Notes: generated by a model from the sequence alone, not told the origin. A stretch of 64,000 nt of DNA from Selenomonas sp. ND2010 (GCF_000702005.1 NZ_JNKI01000001.1:124001-188000), one strand, 5' to 3'; shown: positions 45,674 to 55,371, counted from the first letter of the stretch. Made by a program: numbers and translations.

Positions 45674-46140
45674 AATGTCCATATTGCAAGCAGGCAGATA
45701 GCCGGGTTATTGATTCGCGGGCGGCTGAGGATGGAACGACCATCCGTCGCCGTCGCGAGTGCAACGGCTGTGGCAAGCGGTTTACGACGTATGAAGTCGT
45801 AGAGAAACTTCCCCTGATGGTCGTCAAGAACGATGGCCGCCGGGAAGTGTTTAAACGCGATAAAATCTTAAATGGAGTTATCCGTTCCTGTGATAAGCGG
45901 GATATTTCCATGGAGCGCATTGTAGCACTGGTGAACGAAATCGAACGCGACGTGCGCAACACCATGGAACAGGAAGTAAAATCCTCGAAGATTGGCGAAT
46001 TGGTTATGGAGCGGCTCAAGGATTTCGATGAGGTTGCTTATATCCGATTTGCCTCGGTTTACCGTAAGTTTGCGGATATAACCAGTTTCGTGGAGGAACT
46101 CGACAAGCTAAAGGCACATAAGACAGAAGAACAGAAATAA
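45670..46140 (+). CDS. nrdR: Ribonucleotide reductase repressor NrdR
   Basis: 156 residues. Zinc ribbon MKCPYCKQADSRVIDSRAAE with CNGCGKRF, then the ATP-cone domain (LMVVKNDGRREVFKRDKIL). It senses ATP/dATP and represses nrd genes. Confidence 0.97.
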   Translation: MKCPYCKQADSRVIDSRAAEDGTTIRRRRECNGCGKRFTTYEVVEKLPLMVVKNDGRREVFKRDKILNGVIRSCDKRDISMERIVALVNEIERDVRNTMEQEVKSSKIGELVMERLKDFDEVAYIRFASVYRKFADITSFVEELDKLKAHKTEEQK

Positions 46141-46160
46141 GAGTAGGAGGATAGGCGTAG

Positions 46161-47885
46161 TTGGATTTTGAACTCAAGCGGGAATTAAAGGAGCTGTTAG
46201 CGGGGGAGCGTGGTTACTATCGATATCCGATGGGGACGCGTACTCCTTTTGCGCTGGTATATCCCAATTCGTATTTCGTAGGGATGTCCAACTTAGGCCT
46301 TCACATCATCTACGAGTTGTTAAACGAGCGTGATGATGTGGCCTGTGAGCGCGTGTTCCTGCCCGAGCGCAAGGAAATTAAGCGGTATGAGAATACGCGA
46401 ACGCCGCTCATGAGTATCGAGAATCAGACGCCTCTTTACGAATTTCCCCTGATTGGGTTTGTCCTGTCGTTTGAGATGGACTATTTTAACGTCCTGCAAA
46501 TGCTGGAACTCGGCAAAGTCAAGGTCAAGGCAGAAGAGCGCACCGCTAGGGACCCTTTGGTCATTGCAGGCGGTCCTTGTGCCACCTTTAATCCCGAGCC
46601 CTTGTCTGGGGTCGTTGACGCTTTTATCATCGGTGAGGGCGAAGTGGTTATGCCCGCCTTGATTGATGCTTGGAATGAGGCAAAGCGCCAGGGCCTTGAC
46701 CGGAAGGAGTTGCTGTGCAGGATTGCTGCGGTTCCTGGCGTTTATGTGCCAGCGCTTTACGAGCATCGCTATGATGAGGCGGGCAGGCTCCTATCCATCG
46801 AGCCCCTTGCGGGGGCTCCGGCTAAGGTTAGTCGTCAGTGGGTGCAGGATTTGGATGCACATCCTGCGCATACGGTGGTCATTACGGACAATACGGAGTT
46901 TAATTTTTACCTCATCGAGACGGCACGGGGCTGCGGCCGCCATTGCCGATTCTGTATGGCAGGGTATTGCTTCCGGCGTCCGCGCAATCGCTCCCTCAGC
47001 GTCATCACGCAGGAGGTAAAAAAGGCCCTGGCCTATAAGAAGCGCATCGGCCTCATGGGAGCAGCGATTTCCGACTATCCGGAAATCAATGAACTCTGCA
47101 AGGAAATCCTCGGAGAAGGGTTGTCAATGTCGGTGGCTTCCTTCCGGGCCGATTCGGTCACGCAGGAGCTGGTGGATTCGCTGGCGCAAAGTGGTCTCAA
47201 AACGCTCACGATGGCTCCTGAGGCGGGAAGCAAACGCATGCGGGCGGTGATCAACAAAGGCATTGAGGAAGAGCATCTCTTTACGTCCATGGAGATGGGA
47301 ATCGTTGCCGGGATTCGCAATTTCCGCCTCTACATCATGATTGGCCTGCCCTTTGAACAGGAAGAGGATATCGAGGCGATTATCGACTTAGCCAATCGGC
47401 TGAAAGATTACATGGAGGAAAAGGGAGCAAAGGGCACGTTGACCCTTTCGGTAAATCCCTTCATCCCTAAGCCGTTTACGCCGTTCCAATGGAAAGGGAT
47501 GGCCGACCGCAAATATGTGGAGCATGCTTTTAAACATATGACGCAGAGCTTGCGAAAGCGCAAAAATATTATCGTCAATGTGGAATCCCCCAAGGAAGCC
47601 TATGTACAGGGGGTTCTTGCCCGTGGGGACCGTCGGGTCGCAGAGGCACTCTTGCTGGCCCATGAGTTGGGGGGCAGCAAGGCCTTCAAGCGCGCGATGA
47701 AGGAATGTGGCTTGTCCATGGAAACGTATTTGTACCGGGAGCGTGAGGAAACGGAGCTGTTTCCGTGGGAACGGTTGGATATGGGATTTACGCGGGAATA
47801 TCTTTACAACGAATTGAAAAAAGCCGATGCGCAGAAACCGACGATACCGTGTTTTGACGGCTGTCATCGTTGTGGTGTCTGCTAA
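46161..47885 (+). CDS. B12-binding-type radical SAM protein (TIGR03960-like)
   Basis: 574 residues from TTG 46161, which has AGGAGG 10 nt upstream. It opens with YRYPMGTRTPFALVYPNSYF and VGMSNLGLHIIYELLN, a degenerate B12-binding-like domain, and has the cluster motif RGCGRHCRFCMAGY. The C-terminus ends with CFDGCHRCGVC. Related proteins are often fused or next to a TIGR03936 partner; none is seen here. Reaction unknown. Its G6 run (47669-47674) is in frame. Confidence 0.88.
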   Translation: MDFELKRELKELLAGERGYYRYPMGTRTPFALVYPNSYFVGMSNLGLHIIYELLNERDDVACERVFLPERKEIKRYENTRTPLMSIENQTPLYEFPLIGFVLSFEMDYFNVLQMLELGKVKVKAEERTARDPLVIAGGPCATFNPEPLSGVVDAFIIGEGEVVMPALIDAWNEAKRQGLDRKELLCRIAAVPGVYVPALYEHRYDEAGRLLSIEPLAGAPAKVSRQWVQDLDAHPAHTVVITDNTEFNFYLIETARGCGRHCRFCMAGYCFRRPRNRSLSVITQEVKKALAYKKRIGLMGAAISDYPEINELCKEILGEGLSMSVASFRADSVTQELVDSLAQSGLKTLTMAPEAGSKRMRAVINKGIEEEHLFTSMEMGIVAGIRNFRLYIMIGLPFEQEEDIEAIIDLANRLKDYMEEKGAKGTLTLSVNPFIPKPFTPFQWKGMADRKYVEHAFKHMTQSLRKRKNIIVNVESPKEAYVQGVLARGDRRVAEALLLAHELGGSKAFKRAMKECGLSMETYLYREREETELFPWERLDMGFTREYLYNELKKADAQKPTIPCFDGCHRCGVC

Positions 47886-47919
47886 GGCCAAGCGATAAAC
47901 ATAAAGAAGGTGCATTACG

Positions 47920-48741
47920 ATGAGTTTCGTTCTTGAACATATGCGAAATAACCTTTGGCGTGGGAAATTCTCATCCTTTCCGGAGGATCTCTGCGTTCAC
48001 GGACTGACGGGAAGACTAGGCGGTGTGAGTAAGAAGCCCTATGACTCCTTGAATATGGCTTTGCATGTCGGCGATAATCCGGACGATGTCTGGGAAAACC
48101 GCTGTCGGTTTCTGCATGCGCTGGGACTGAAGGCTGAAGCTATGGTCACGCCTGAGCAGGTTCATGGGCAGCGCATTGTTCGCGTGGGGCGCGATGAAGC
48201 GGGGCGCGGTGCAAAGGTTTATGAGGATTCCATTCCGGAAACCGATGCGCTGATAACCGATGAACCAGGCCTTCCCCTGCTGCTTTGTTTTGCCGATTGT
48301 ACGCCAGTGCTTCTGCTGGACCCTGAGAATCGGGCCGTTGGCATTGCACATGGTGGTTGGAAGGGAACGGTGAAGAAAATTGCCCAGAAGACAGTCATGG
48401 CAATGACAAAGGAATTTGGCACGAAACCTAGCGATGTGTTGGCGGCCATTGGGCCGGCCATCGGCCCTTGCTGTTATGAGGTAGGGGATGAAGTGGCAGA
48501 AAAATTCCGGGAGGCTTTTCCGTATCACGCCGAGAAAATCATTCTTTCCGAAGGGGATAAGATTCATTTGAACCTTTGGCAGGCCAACCGCCTGCAGCTC
48601 ATGGACATCGGCGTGAAAAGCGGGAATATCGATATGGCAGATACTTGCACGGCCTGCAAGCACCAATGGTTTTATTCCTACCGTGCGGATGGCGGCACGA
48701 CTGGCCGCATGGCCGCGGTTATTGCACTGAACAAATACTGA
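47920..48741 (+). CDS. pgeF: YlmD/PgeF-type multicopper polyphenol oxidase-fold protein
   Basis: 273 residues. The family motifs HGLTGRLGGVS, PEQVHGQRI, FADCTPVLLLDP, AHGGWKGT and GPAIGPCCYEVGDEV are all present, with the Cys/His metal site. Members act as purine nucleoside phosphorylase/adenosine deaminase or edit peptidoglycan precursors. It heads the ylmDEFH-like cluster next to sepF. Confidence 0.92.
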   Translation: MSFVLEHMRNNLWRGKFSSFPEDLCVHGLTGRLGGVSKKPYDSLNMALHVGDNPDDVWENRCRFLHALGLKAEAMVTPEQVHGQRIVRVGRDEAGRGAKVYEDSIPETDALITDEPGLPLLLCFADCTPVLLLDPENRAVGIAHGGWKGTVKKIAQKTVMAMTKEFGTKPSDVLAAIGPAIGPCCYEVGDEVAEKFREAFPYHAEKIILSEGDKIHLNLWQANRLQLMDIGVKSGNIDMADTCTACKHQWFYSYRADGGTTGRMAAVIALNKY

Positions 48742-48754
48742 CGGGGGTAATTGC

Positions 48755-49447
48755 ATGATAGCAGATAAGTTTCATGAAGTTGAAGCAAGAATCAAAGAAA
48801 GCATGCAGCGGCGTACCCGTGTACCAAAGGATGCGCCCGTTACACTGATCGCTGTGACGAAGAATCACGATGTGGCGGCTATGCGTGAAGCCATTGATGC
48901 CGGCGCCACGGATATCGGAGAAAACCGCATCCAGGAGGCCAAGGAAAAACATGAGACCTTGGACCGCCCAGTCACTTGGCACCTTATTGGTCATCTGCAA
49001 ACCAATAAAGCCAAGGTGGCCGTTAAACTCTTTGACTTGATTCATTCCGTGGATAGCATCCATTTGGCGAAAGCGATTGATAAAGAGGCGGGGAAAATCG
49101 GCAAGGTGCAGGATATTCTCGTTCAGGTCAATCTAGCCAAAGAGGAAAGCAAGTCGGGAGTCTACAAAGAAGATTTGCGGGAGATGCTCGACTTGGTGGA
49201 AGAACTCCCAAATGTCCGCCTCTGTGGCTTGATGTGCATTGCACCGAACTACGATGAGGTAGAGAATTGCCGTCCACTTTTTCGAGAAATGTATGGAATT
49301 TACCAAAAAGTAAAGGAAATTCCCTATCAGACGGCGAATATTAAATATTTATCCATGGGTATGACCCATGATTATCCAATCGCGGTGGAAGAAGGCGCGA
49401 ATATGGTTCGTGTGGGCACCGCTATATTTGGACCGCGACAATACTAA
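48755..49447 (+). CDS. yggS: YggS-family PLP-binding protein
   Basis: 230 residues. Conserved LIAVTKNH (PLP lysine), IGENRIQEAKEKHE, WHLIGHLQTNK and LSMGMTHDYPIAVEEGANMV. It balances pyridoxal phosphate and amino acid pools. It lies between pgeF and sepF as in many Firmicutes. Confidence 0.95.
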   Translation: MIADKFHEVEARIKESMQRRTRVPKDAPVTLIAVTKNHDVAAMREAIDAGATDIGENRIQEAKEKHETLDRPVTWHLIGHLQTNKAKVAVKLFDLIHSVDSIHLAKAIDKEAGKIGKVQDILVQVNLAKEESKSGVYKEDLREMLDLVEELPNVRLCGLMCIAPNYDEVENCRPLFREMYGIYQKVKEIPYQTANIKYLSMGMTHDYPIAVEEGANMVRVGTAIFGPRQY

Positions 49448-49459
49448 AGAGGTGGCAAT

Positions 49460-49954
49460 ATGAGTATTATTGACAAAGTATGTGGAAAAATGGGGCTTAT
49501 GGACCCTGAAGATAATCTGGATTTTGAAGAGGAAGAAATCTCCCGCAAAGCTGAGCCGAAACGCGAATCCTTTGACGAGGAGATGGATCTGGGAAAAGAG
49601 CGTGGGGAGAATTCCCGCAATGTCGTCGATTTCCAGTCGGCAGCATCGGCTCGGGAGAATACCACCAATATCAAGATGAAGGTCATTGTCATTGAGCCGC
49701 AGACGTTTGATGACGCTCAGCAGGTCGCCAATAACCTGCGGGAAAAGAAACCGGTTGTCATCAATTTCGAGAAGACCGATGCCGAAGATGCCAAACGCAT
49801 CATCGACTTTATCAGCGGCACGACGTATGCGTTAAACGGTGAAATCAAGAAGGTAGGACACAACGTGTTCCTTTGTGCACCGAGCAATGTCAATGTCAGC
49901 TATACCGAAGAAGAGCGCCGCGTTTCCACGGAAATGCCATGGCTCAAGAAATAA
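49460..49954 (+). CDS. sepF: Cell division protein SepF
   Basis: 164 residues. An N-terminal amphipathic segment (IDKVCGKMGL) binds membrane, an acidic linker follows, and the C-terminal SepF domain has MKVIVIEPQTFDDAQQVAN and VVINFEKTDAEDAKRIIDFI. It tethers FtsZ to the membrane. Confidence 0.96.
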   Translation: MSIIDKVCGKMGLMDPEDNLDFEEEEISRKAEPKRESFDEEMDLGKERGENSRNVVDFQSAASARENTTNIKMKVIVIEPQTFDDAQQVANNLREKKPVVINFEKTDAEDAKRIIDFISGTTYALNGEIKKVGHNVFLCAPSNVNVSYTEEERRVSTEMPWLKK

Positions 49955-49969
49955 GAGGCTGATAGAAGA

Positions 49970-50764
49970 ATGGCAAGTGAACAGAAAGAAAAATTAATCC
50001 GTTTCTACAAGGGCACGGAAGGCGAAGAAACGGTTATTAAGCTCGTCGATTTAGCGGAAGCCGTCCAGCGCAATCAGAAATTCCGTATGAGTGAATTCCT
50101 CGATCCGTTTGGGCAGGAGATTGCCGAGACGGTGGCCGCCAACTACGGCAGCCTGCGGGTTGACTTCGCTGGCGGTTATCAGGGGGCGGAACGGAATCGG
50201 GCAATGTTTATCCATGAGGATTTCATGGGGACGCCGGCCGGTTTCGATATCGATTGTATTGAGGCCCGCTGGAATGGGCAGTTTGCCCGCCTCTCGCACC
50301 GCGATGTGCTCGGAGCACTCATGGGATTAGGGATCGAACGCGACCGCATCGGTGACCTTTTGGTGACCAACGACAGCGTCAAGATTCTTTGCGATCAGAA
50401 GATGGCAGAATACCTGCTGGCTAATCTTTCAAAAATCGGTGCTGTCGGGGTGAACTGTGAGCGGACAGAACTATCCTCTATTGCGCCGAAGGAAGAGCGC
50501 TGCAAGGAAATCCGTGCAACCGTAGCGTCCTTGCGCGTTGATTCGATTGCTGCCTCGGGGTTCGGCTCATCCCGCAGCCGGGCAGCGGCTGACATTGCCG
50601 CAGACAAGCTAAAACTCAATTGGCAGCCAGTCAAGAGTGCCTCGCAAACGGTAAAAGAAGGAGATATCCTTTCCATGCGCGGGCGCGGGCGTCTCGAAGT
50701 GGCAGAAGTTCGTGGAACTACAAAAAAAGGCCGTACCGTTGTGGTTTTGAAACGTTACCTTTAA
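49970..50764 (+). CDS. ylmH: YlmH-like S4-domain RNA-binding protein
   Basis: 264 residues. The central region matches YlmH (FAGGYQGAERNRAMFI, DVLGALMGLGIERDRIGDLL). The C-terminal S4 domain includes LRVDSIAASGFGSSRSRAAA and VKEGDILSMRGRGRLEV. Recent work links YlmH to tRNA handling on split 50S subunits, complementing RqcH; rqcH is also in this window. Confidence 0.93.
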   Translation: MASEQKEKLIRFYKGTEGEETVIKLVDLAEAVQRNQKFRMSEFLDPFGQEIAETVAANYGSLRVDFAGGYQGAERNRAMFIHEDFMGTPAGFDIDCIEARWNGQFARLSHRDVLGALMGLGIERDRIGDLLVTNDSVKILCDQKMAEYLLANLSKIGAVGVNCERTELSSIAPKEERCKEIRATVASLRVDSIAASGFGSSRSRAAADIAADKLKLNWQPVKSASQTVKEGDILSMRGRGRLEVAEVRGTTKKGRTVVVLKRYL

Positions 50765-50800
50765 TTTCGTATATTAATTATCAGATGGGAGATAATCGTA

Positions 50801-51397
50801 TTGCTTACACCAATGGACATTCACAACAAAGATTTTAAGCGCAGTTTTCGCGGCTACAATGAGGATGAGATAGATGATTTCCTCGACCAGGTAGTCAATG
50901 ATTATGAAAAGCTGTTCCGTGAAAACGACCGCCTCAAGGAGGAACTTGAGCGGGCACATAAGGACAATGAACAGTATAAGCAGTTGGAGAAGAATCTCAA
51001 GGATACGCTGTTAGTTGCTCAGAAGACAGCGGAGGAAGTGACCTCCAGCTCCCGTAAGAATGCGGAAGAGATGCGTAAGAATGCGGTAAAAGAGTGCGAA
51101 AACATGCGCCACGAGACGGAGATGGCTGTCAAGAAGCAGATGGAAGATGCCACGGCTAAGGTTCGCAGCATCGTAGCGGAATATGACCGTCTGGTCCGTG
51201 AAAAAAATCAGTTCCTGCGCAAGGTCAAGGTAACGATGGAATCCGAGTTGGCTGTCATCAATGAGACGCTGGGCCAGCTCCCTAATCCAGAAGCCGAAGA
51301 ACAGGCTGCCCCGAAAAAGCAGGAAGAAGTTGTGAAGGTTCCAGAGAATAAGCCTGCTGAAACAGACGATAAGCAGGCGGATAAAACGAAAGAGTAA
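50801..51397 (+). CDS. divIVA: DivIVA-domain cell division protein
   Basis: 198 residues from TTG 50801 (GGGAG about 11 nt upstream); ATG 50813 is further from it. The N-terminal lipid-binding domain LTPMDIHNKDFKRSFRGYNE and DEIDDFLDQVVNDYEKL leads into a long coiled coil. It marks curved membrane and recruits division or polar proteins. Confidence 0.93.
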   Translation: MLTPMDIHNKDFKRSFRGYNEDEIDDFLDQVVNDYEKLFRENDRLKEELERAHKDNEQYKQLEKNLKDTLLVAQKTAEEVTSSSRKNAEEMRKNAVKECENMRHETEMAVKKQMEDATAKVRSIVAEYDRLVREKNQFLRKVKVTMESELAVINETLGQLPNPEAEEQAAPKKQEEVVKVPENKPAETDDKQADKTKE

Positions 51398-51404
51398 GAA
51401 CGCT

Positions 51405-51848
51405 ATGGCATTTTGTTTGTTTGTTGTCCTGCTGGTGCTGGACCAGGCAGTCAAAAGCTATGTCAGTGCGACTATGGCATTGGGGGAGAGTATCCCGGTG
51501 ATTCCGGGATTTTTCCATTTCACGTATATCCTGAATCCCGGAGCGGCGTTCGGAATGTTTGAGAATCAGCGCTGGTTTTTTATCCTCGCGGGGATAGCGA
51601 TCATCGCTGCGTTCCTGTACTATTATCCGCGGCTCCGTCGACAGGTAGCCTGGTTCCATTATGGCTGCGTGGCACTGCTGGCTGGTGCAGTAGGCAATCT
51701 CATCGACCGTATTCAAAATGGCTTGGTGGTGGACTATTTGGATTTCCGCATCTGGCCGGTCTTTAATATCGCGGATATTGCAATTGTACTCGGCGTTGCC
51801 AGTATGATTTATGCACTGATGTATAAAATGAAAGATATGGATGATTGA
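51405..51848 (+). CDS. lspA: Prolipoprotein signal peptidase LspA
   Basis: 147 residues, four membrane segments. Catalytic aspartates lie in GNLIDRIQNGLVVDYLDF and VFNIADIAI. It cleaves lipoprotein signal peptides, such as that of the 61599 protein. The stop lies one base before the next gene's preferred start. Confidence 0.96.
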   Translation: MAFCLFVVLLVLDQAVKSYVSATMALGESIPVIPGFFHFTYILNPGAAFGMFENQRWFFILAGIAIIAAFLYYYPRLRRQVAWFHYGCVALLAGAVGNLIDRIQNGLVVDYLDFRIWPVFNIADIAIVLGVASMIYALMYKMKDMDD

Positions 51849-51849
51849 T

Positions 51850-52803
51850 ATGGCAGAACCAATAATATATACGGTAGAAGCTGCTGGGGTGCGGCTCGAT
51901 GTATTCCTCACCCAAAAGCAGCCGGAACTTTCCCGTTCCCATGTGCAAAAGCTCGTGGCGGATGGAAATGCCTTGGTAAATGATACCCTGCGTAAGGCAA
52001 ATTACAAACTGCGGGAAGGAGACCGCGTGAGCCTCTTGGTACCAGAGCCAGAAGCTGTGGAGATAAAGGCAGAAGATATACCGCTGGATGTGCTCTATGA
52101 GGATGAAGCGATCATCGTCGTAAATAAGGCGCGTGGCATGGTGGTACATCCTGCTTCCGGAGTCAATAGCGGAACACTCGTCAATGCCTTGCTTTTCCAT
52201 TGTCAGGACCTTTCGGGCATTAATGGCGAGATTCGTCCTGGCATCGTCCATCGTCTCGATAAGGACACGTCGGGAGTGATGGTGTGTGCCAAAAATGACA
52301 AGGCGCATATTGATTTGGCTGAGCAGATACGGACCAAATCGGCCCATCGCAGTTATTGGGCGATTGTCCATGGCAATATCAAAGAAGAAGCGGGCATTAT
52401 CAAGGGGGATATTGGCCGGCATCCTACCGACCGCAAGAAAATGGCTATTGTTCGTGAAAATGGCAAGCCGGCAGTGACACATTTCAAGGTATTGGAGCGC
52501 TTTGGAGAATACACCTTAGTCGAGTGCAACTTGGAGACGGGCAGAACGCATCAGATTCGCGTGCACATGGCAAGCATCGGACATCCATTGGTCAATGACC
52601 CCAAATACGGACCCAAGAAGCAGTCGCCGTTTGCCATTGCGGGACAGGCACTTCATTCCTTGACCCTCACGCTCCGGCATCCGGATACGGGGGAGGAAAT
52701 GACCTTTACGGCACCAGTGCCGGAGGATATGAACCGCATTTTGACGGGACTGCGGGATAAACTTGCCAAAGACCGCAAAAAAGCCGCGGCGATGAAGCCG
52801 TGA
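51850..52803 (+). CDS. rluD: RluD-family 23S rRNA pseudouridine synthase
   Basis: 317 residues from ATG 51850, chosen because the product then begins MAEPIIYTVEAAGVRLDVF as usual; ATG 51841 overlaps lspA and is possible. An N-terminal S4 domain (LSRSHVQKLVADGNALVN) precedes the catalytic GIVHRLDKDTSGVMV with the essential Asp. Confidence 0.94.
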   Translation: MAEPIIYTVEAAGVRLDVFLTQKQPELSRSHVQKLVADGNALVNDTLRKANYKLREGDRVSLLVPEPEAVEIKAEDIPLDVLYEDEAIIVVNKARGMVVHPASGVNSGTLVNALLFHCQDLSGINGEIRPGIVHRLDKDTSGVMVCAKNDKAHIDLAEQIRTKSAHRSYWAIVHGNIKEEAGIIKGDIGRHPTDRKKMAIVRENGKPAVTHFKVLERFGEYTLVECNLETGRTHQIRVHMASIGHPLVNDPKYGPKKQSPFAIAGQALHSLTLTLRHPDTGEEMTFTAPVPEDMNRILTGLRDKLAKDRKKAAAMKP

Positions 52804-52828
52804 TTCAAAAAGGAATTGACGGGAGTGA

Positions 52829-53389
<561 letters not shown>

Positions 53390-53399
53390 AGAATATAAG

Positions 53400-53446
53400 A
53401 AAAGACCGATGGAACCCCGTTTAAAAGGAGTTCATCGGTCTTTTTT
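53400..53446. terminator. Bidirectional terminator between pyrR and the flagellin gene
   Basis: AAAAGACCGATG (53400-53411) pairs with CATCGGTCTTTT (53433-53444). T runs flank both sides, so it can end pyrR (plus) and flagellin (minus). Confidence 0.85.
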
Positions 53447-53457
53447 GAATGGAAGGG

Positions 53458-54768
53458 TTAACCCTGCAGCAAGCTTAAGAACCAGCCGGCGTTGTGATTG
53501 TTTTGGGCCAGCATGGCCTGGGCGGCCTGCAGGAGGATGTTTTCTTTGGTGAATTCGGTCATTTCCTTGGCCATATTCGCATCGAGAATCGTTGACATGG
53601 CCGCCGTGAGGTTTTCGCTTTCGGTGGTGAGGTTGCTGATGGTGTATTCGAGGCGCATGCTCATGGCGCCGATGGTCGTCTGCTGGTCAAGGGCGCGTTC
53701 GAGCGCGCGGTCGATGGCACTCATCGCGGCATTGGCGCCTTTTTGCGTGGTCACGTCGATGGCATGACCATATTTATCGGACAGCCCGAGGGCATAGGTA
53801 CCCATGTCGTCGATGGAACCGCGGATGCCGCGATTGGCATCGGCACTGCTGGCGATATAGAAGCTCGAATCGCTCTGTGCATCGCGCGGTGCGATGCTTT
53901 CGTTGAAGTCGTTGAGGGCCGTCGTGGCGGTTTTCTTGACCTGCCCCTTAGAATCGGTGATGCTGATCGTGATGCCCGCAACCGCGCCGTCAAGGCCCGT
54001 GGCAGCTGTCGTGAAGGAGACGGCATTCTTTCCGTCTGCCGTATGGATGGTTTCGCTATGGGCATCCACGCCAATGGTGGAATCCACCTGCAGTTTTGAC
54101 GGGTCAAAAATTGACTGGTCAATTGAGTTGAATTCCGTGAGCATATCGGCAAGGGTAGTGGTGCCAGCCTGATAGTTTGCCGAATAGGTCTTGCCGTCTT
54201 TGATATAGGAAAGGTTTACGGTATCGCCTTCCTGGATGTTCAGCGAAGAGCCGTCGCGGCGCTGCAAATCGGTAAGTTTGGTATTCGCAGTCGTCGTGGT
54301 GGCAAGGCTCTGGTTGGTGAGTACCTGTGCCGTCGGCTCAGCCGCCGAGGCCATCGACCCATCGAGCAGCAATTGGCCGTTGTAGGTGACGCTGGCGTTG
54401 TCATTGATTTGATCGCCGAACTGGTCAAAGAGCTTTTGAATCGTGCGGCGATCGGTATCGGTGCAGGTGTCGCTCGCGGCTTCGATGGCCTTTTCCTTGA
54501 GGTTGCGCAGGATGTCGATGGTAGAGCTTATACCGCCTTCGGCGACTTTCAGCATGCTGAGCGAAAACTGCGCGTTGCGGCTGGAGGCATCCAGGCTGCG
54601 GATGCGCACATCCATGCGCTGGCCGATGGCCCAGCCCGAAGGATCATCGGCAACGCTGGCAACGCGCTGGCCTGTAGCTAGATGATGCATATGATTGGAC
54701 AGTTTGAATTGATGCTTGTCCATGATATTTAAGATATTCGTCGACATGACCGAATTGCTGATCATCAT
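53458..54768 (-). CDS. Flagellin
   Basis: 436 residues from the ATG at 54768, preceded on the minus strand by AAGGAAGGTG. The N-terminal D0/D1 region is divergent (HHLATGQRVASVADDPSGWA, IGQRMDVRIRSLDASSRNAQ) but keeps the flagellin pattern. The C-terminus is clear (IGAMSMRLEYTISNLTTESE, NLTAAMSTILDANMAKEM). The middle is variable and carries SIDQSIFDPSKL, encoded by two TGACNNGTCA units. It is isolated from other flagellar genes; whether it is the major filament protein is unknown. Confidence 0.9.
   Translation of the reverse strand: MMISNSVMSTNILNIMDKHQFKLSNHMHHLATGQRVASVADDPSGWAIGQRMDVRIRSLDASSRNAQFSLSMLKVAEGGISSTIDILRNLKEKAIEAASDTCTDTDRRTIQKLFDQFGDQINDNASVTYNGQLLLDGSMASAAEPTAQVLTNQSLATTTTANTKLTDLQRRDGSSLNIQEGDTVNLSYIKDGKTYSANYQAGTTTLADMLTEFNSIDQSIFDPSKLQVDSTIGVDAHSETIHTADGKNAVSFTTAATGLDGAVAGITISITDSKGQVKKTATTALNDFNESIAPRDAQSDSSFYIASSADANRGIRGSIDDMGTYALGLSDKYGHAIDVTTQKGANAAMSAIDRALERALDQQTTIGAMSMRLEYTISNLTTESENLTAAMSTILDANMAKEMTEFTKENILLQAAQAMLAQNNHNAGWFLSLLQG
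54097..54121. repeat. Two TGACNNGTCA palindromes inside the flagellin gene
   Basis: TGACGGGTCA (54097-54106) and TGACTGGTCA (54112-54121), 15 bp apart, in the variable middle domain. Confidence 0.85.
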
Positions 54769-54808
54769 ATTTGTCACCTTCCTTGTGCATAAAAAGAAAT
54801 CCGTATCC

Positions 54809-54841
54809 AATACTATTATACTACTCTTAATACTATTATAC
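54809..54841 (-). promoter_or_regulatory. Flagellin upstream region with a repeated -10-like element
   Basis: On the minus strand GTATAATAGTATT occurs twice (plus-strand 54809-54821 and 54829-54841), 20 bp apart. Each contains TATAAT. Either tandem promoters or a repeated regulator site ahead of the flagellin start. No clear sigma-28 consensus was recognised. Confidence 0.5.
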
Positions 54842-54900
54842 GTAAGTATACATAAATTACAGTTTATCGGTTCGTGGAACCTTATTCGAAGCAGCTCTTC

Positions 54901-55102
54901 GCCGCCGCTAGGGGCAGTGCCAACACTACGCGGGGAGATGTTTTCCTAAACGAAATTTTTATCTTAAATTAAGCATCGAAAAAGTTGCAAAACGCGCTTC
55001 GCTTGAACGGTAGCAATTTTTCGACGAACGGTGAGGATAAAAATTTCGTTCTTCACGGAAAACATCAAACGCTTCGTTTATGGCACTGCCCCTAGCGGCG
55101 GC
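54901..55102. mobile_element. Palindromic element 1 (MITE-like, ~200 bp)
   Basis: The outer arms match over 22 bp: CCGCTAGGGGCAGTGCCA near 54905-54922 and its complement starting at 55081. Inner arms continue to pair (GATGTTTTCC/GGAAAACATC; CGAAATTTTTATC/GATAAAAATTTCG; CGAAAAAGTTGC/GCAATTTTTCG), leaving an apical AAACGCGCTTCGCTTGAAC. No ORF of note. It can fold into one long hairpin and resembles element 2 in the opposite orientation. Confidence 0.8.
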
Positions 55103-55171
55103 TGAGTCTGTGGCAAGTTTCGCAGGGCTCTCCCCTCCGAGGGCGCAGCAATTCGTGCCGGCTCGAACCGA

Positions 55172-55371
55172 GGCGGCGGGGGCCCCAGTACCATAAGCGC
55201 AGCCTTGACGTTCCGCGTGAAGCAAGAAATTTTTGCCTGCGTTCTCGTTGGAAAAGCAGTTTCGTCCAAGCGAAGCGCGTTTAACTGTTTTCCAACTCTT
55301 AATTAAAAGGCAAAAATTTCTTGTAGCGGGTTGTCACCGAGTGGAGCGTTGGTACTGGGGCTCCCGCCGCC
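55172..55371. mobile_element. Palindromic element 2 (MITE-like, ~200 bp, inverted relative to element 1)
   Basis: Outer arms GGCGGCGGGGGCCCCAGTAC (55172-) and GGTACTGGGGCTCCCGCCGC (55351-) pair with one mismatch. Inner pairs include GCAAGAAATTTTTGCC/GGCAAAAATTTCTTG and GTTGGAAAAGCAGT/ACTGTTTTCCAAC around an apical loop with CCAAGCGAAGCGCG, the complement of the element 1 apex. Between the elements (55103-55171) I see nothing recognisable. Confidence 0.8.

Noticed and set aside
54901-55371. Integron attC sites
   Set aside because: The palindromes are longer than typical attC and no conserved GTTRRRY-type core sites or integrase were seen.
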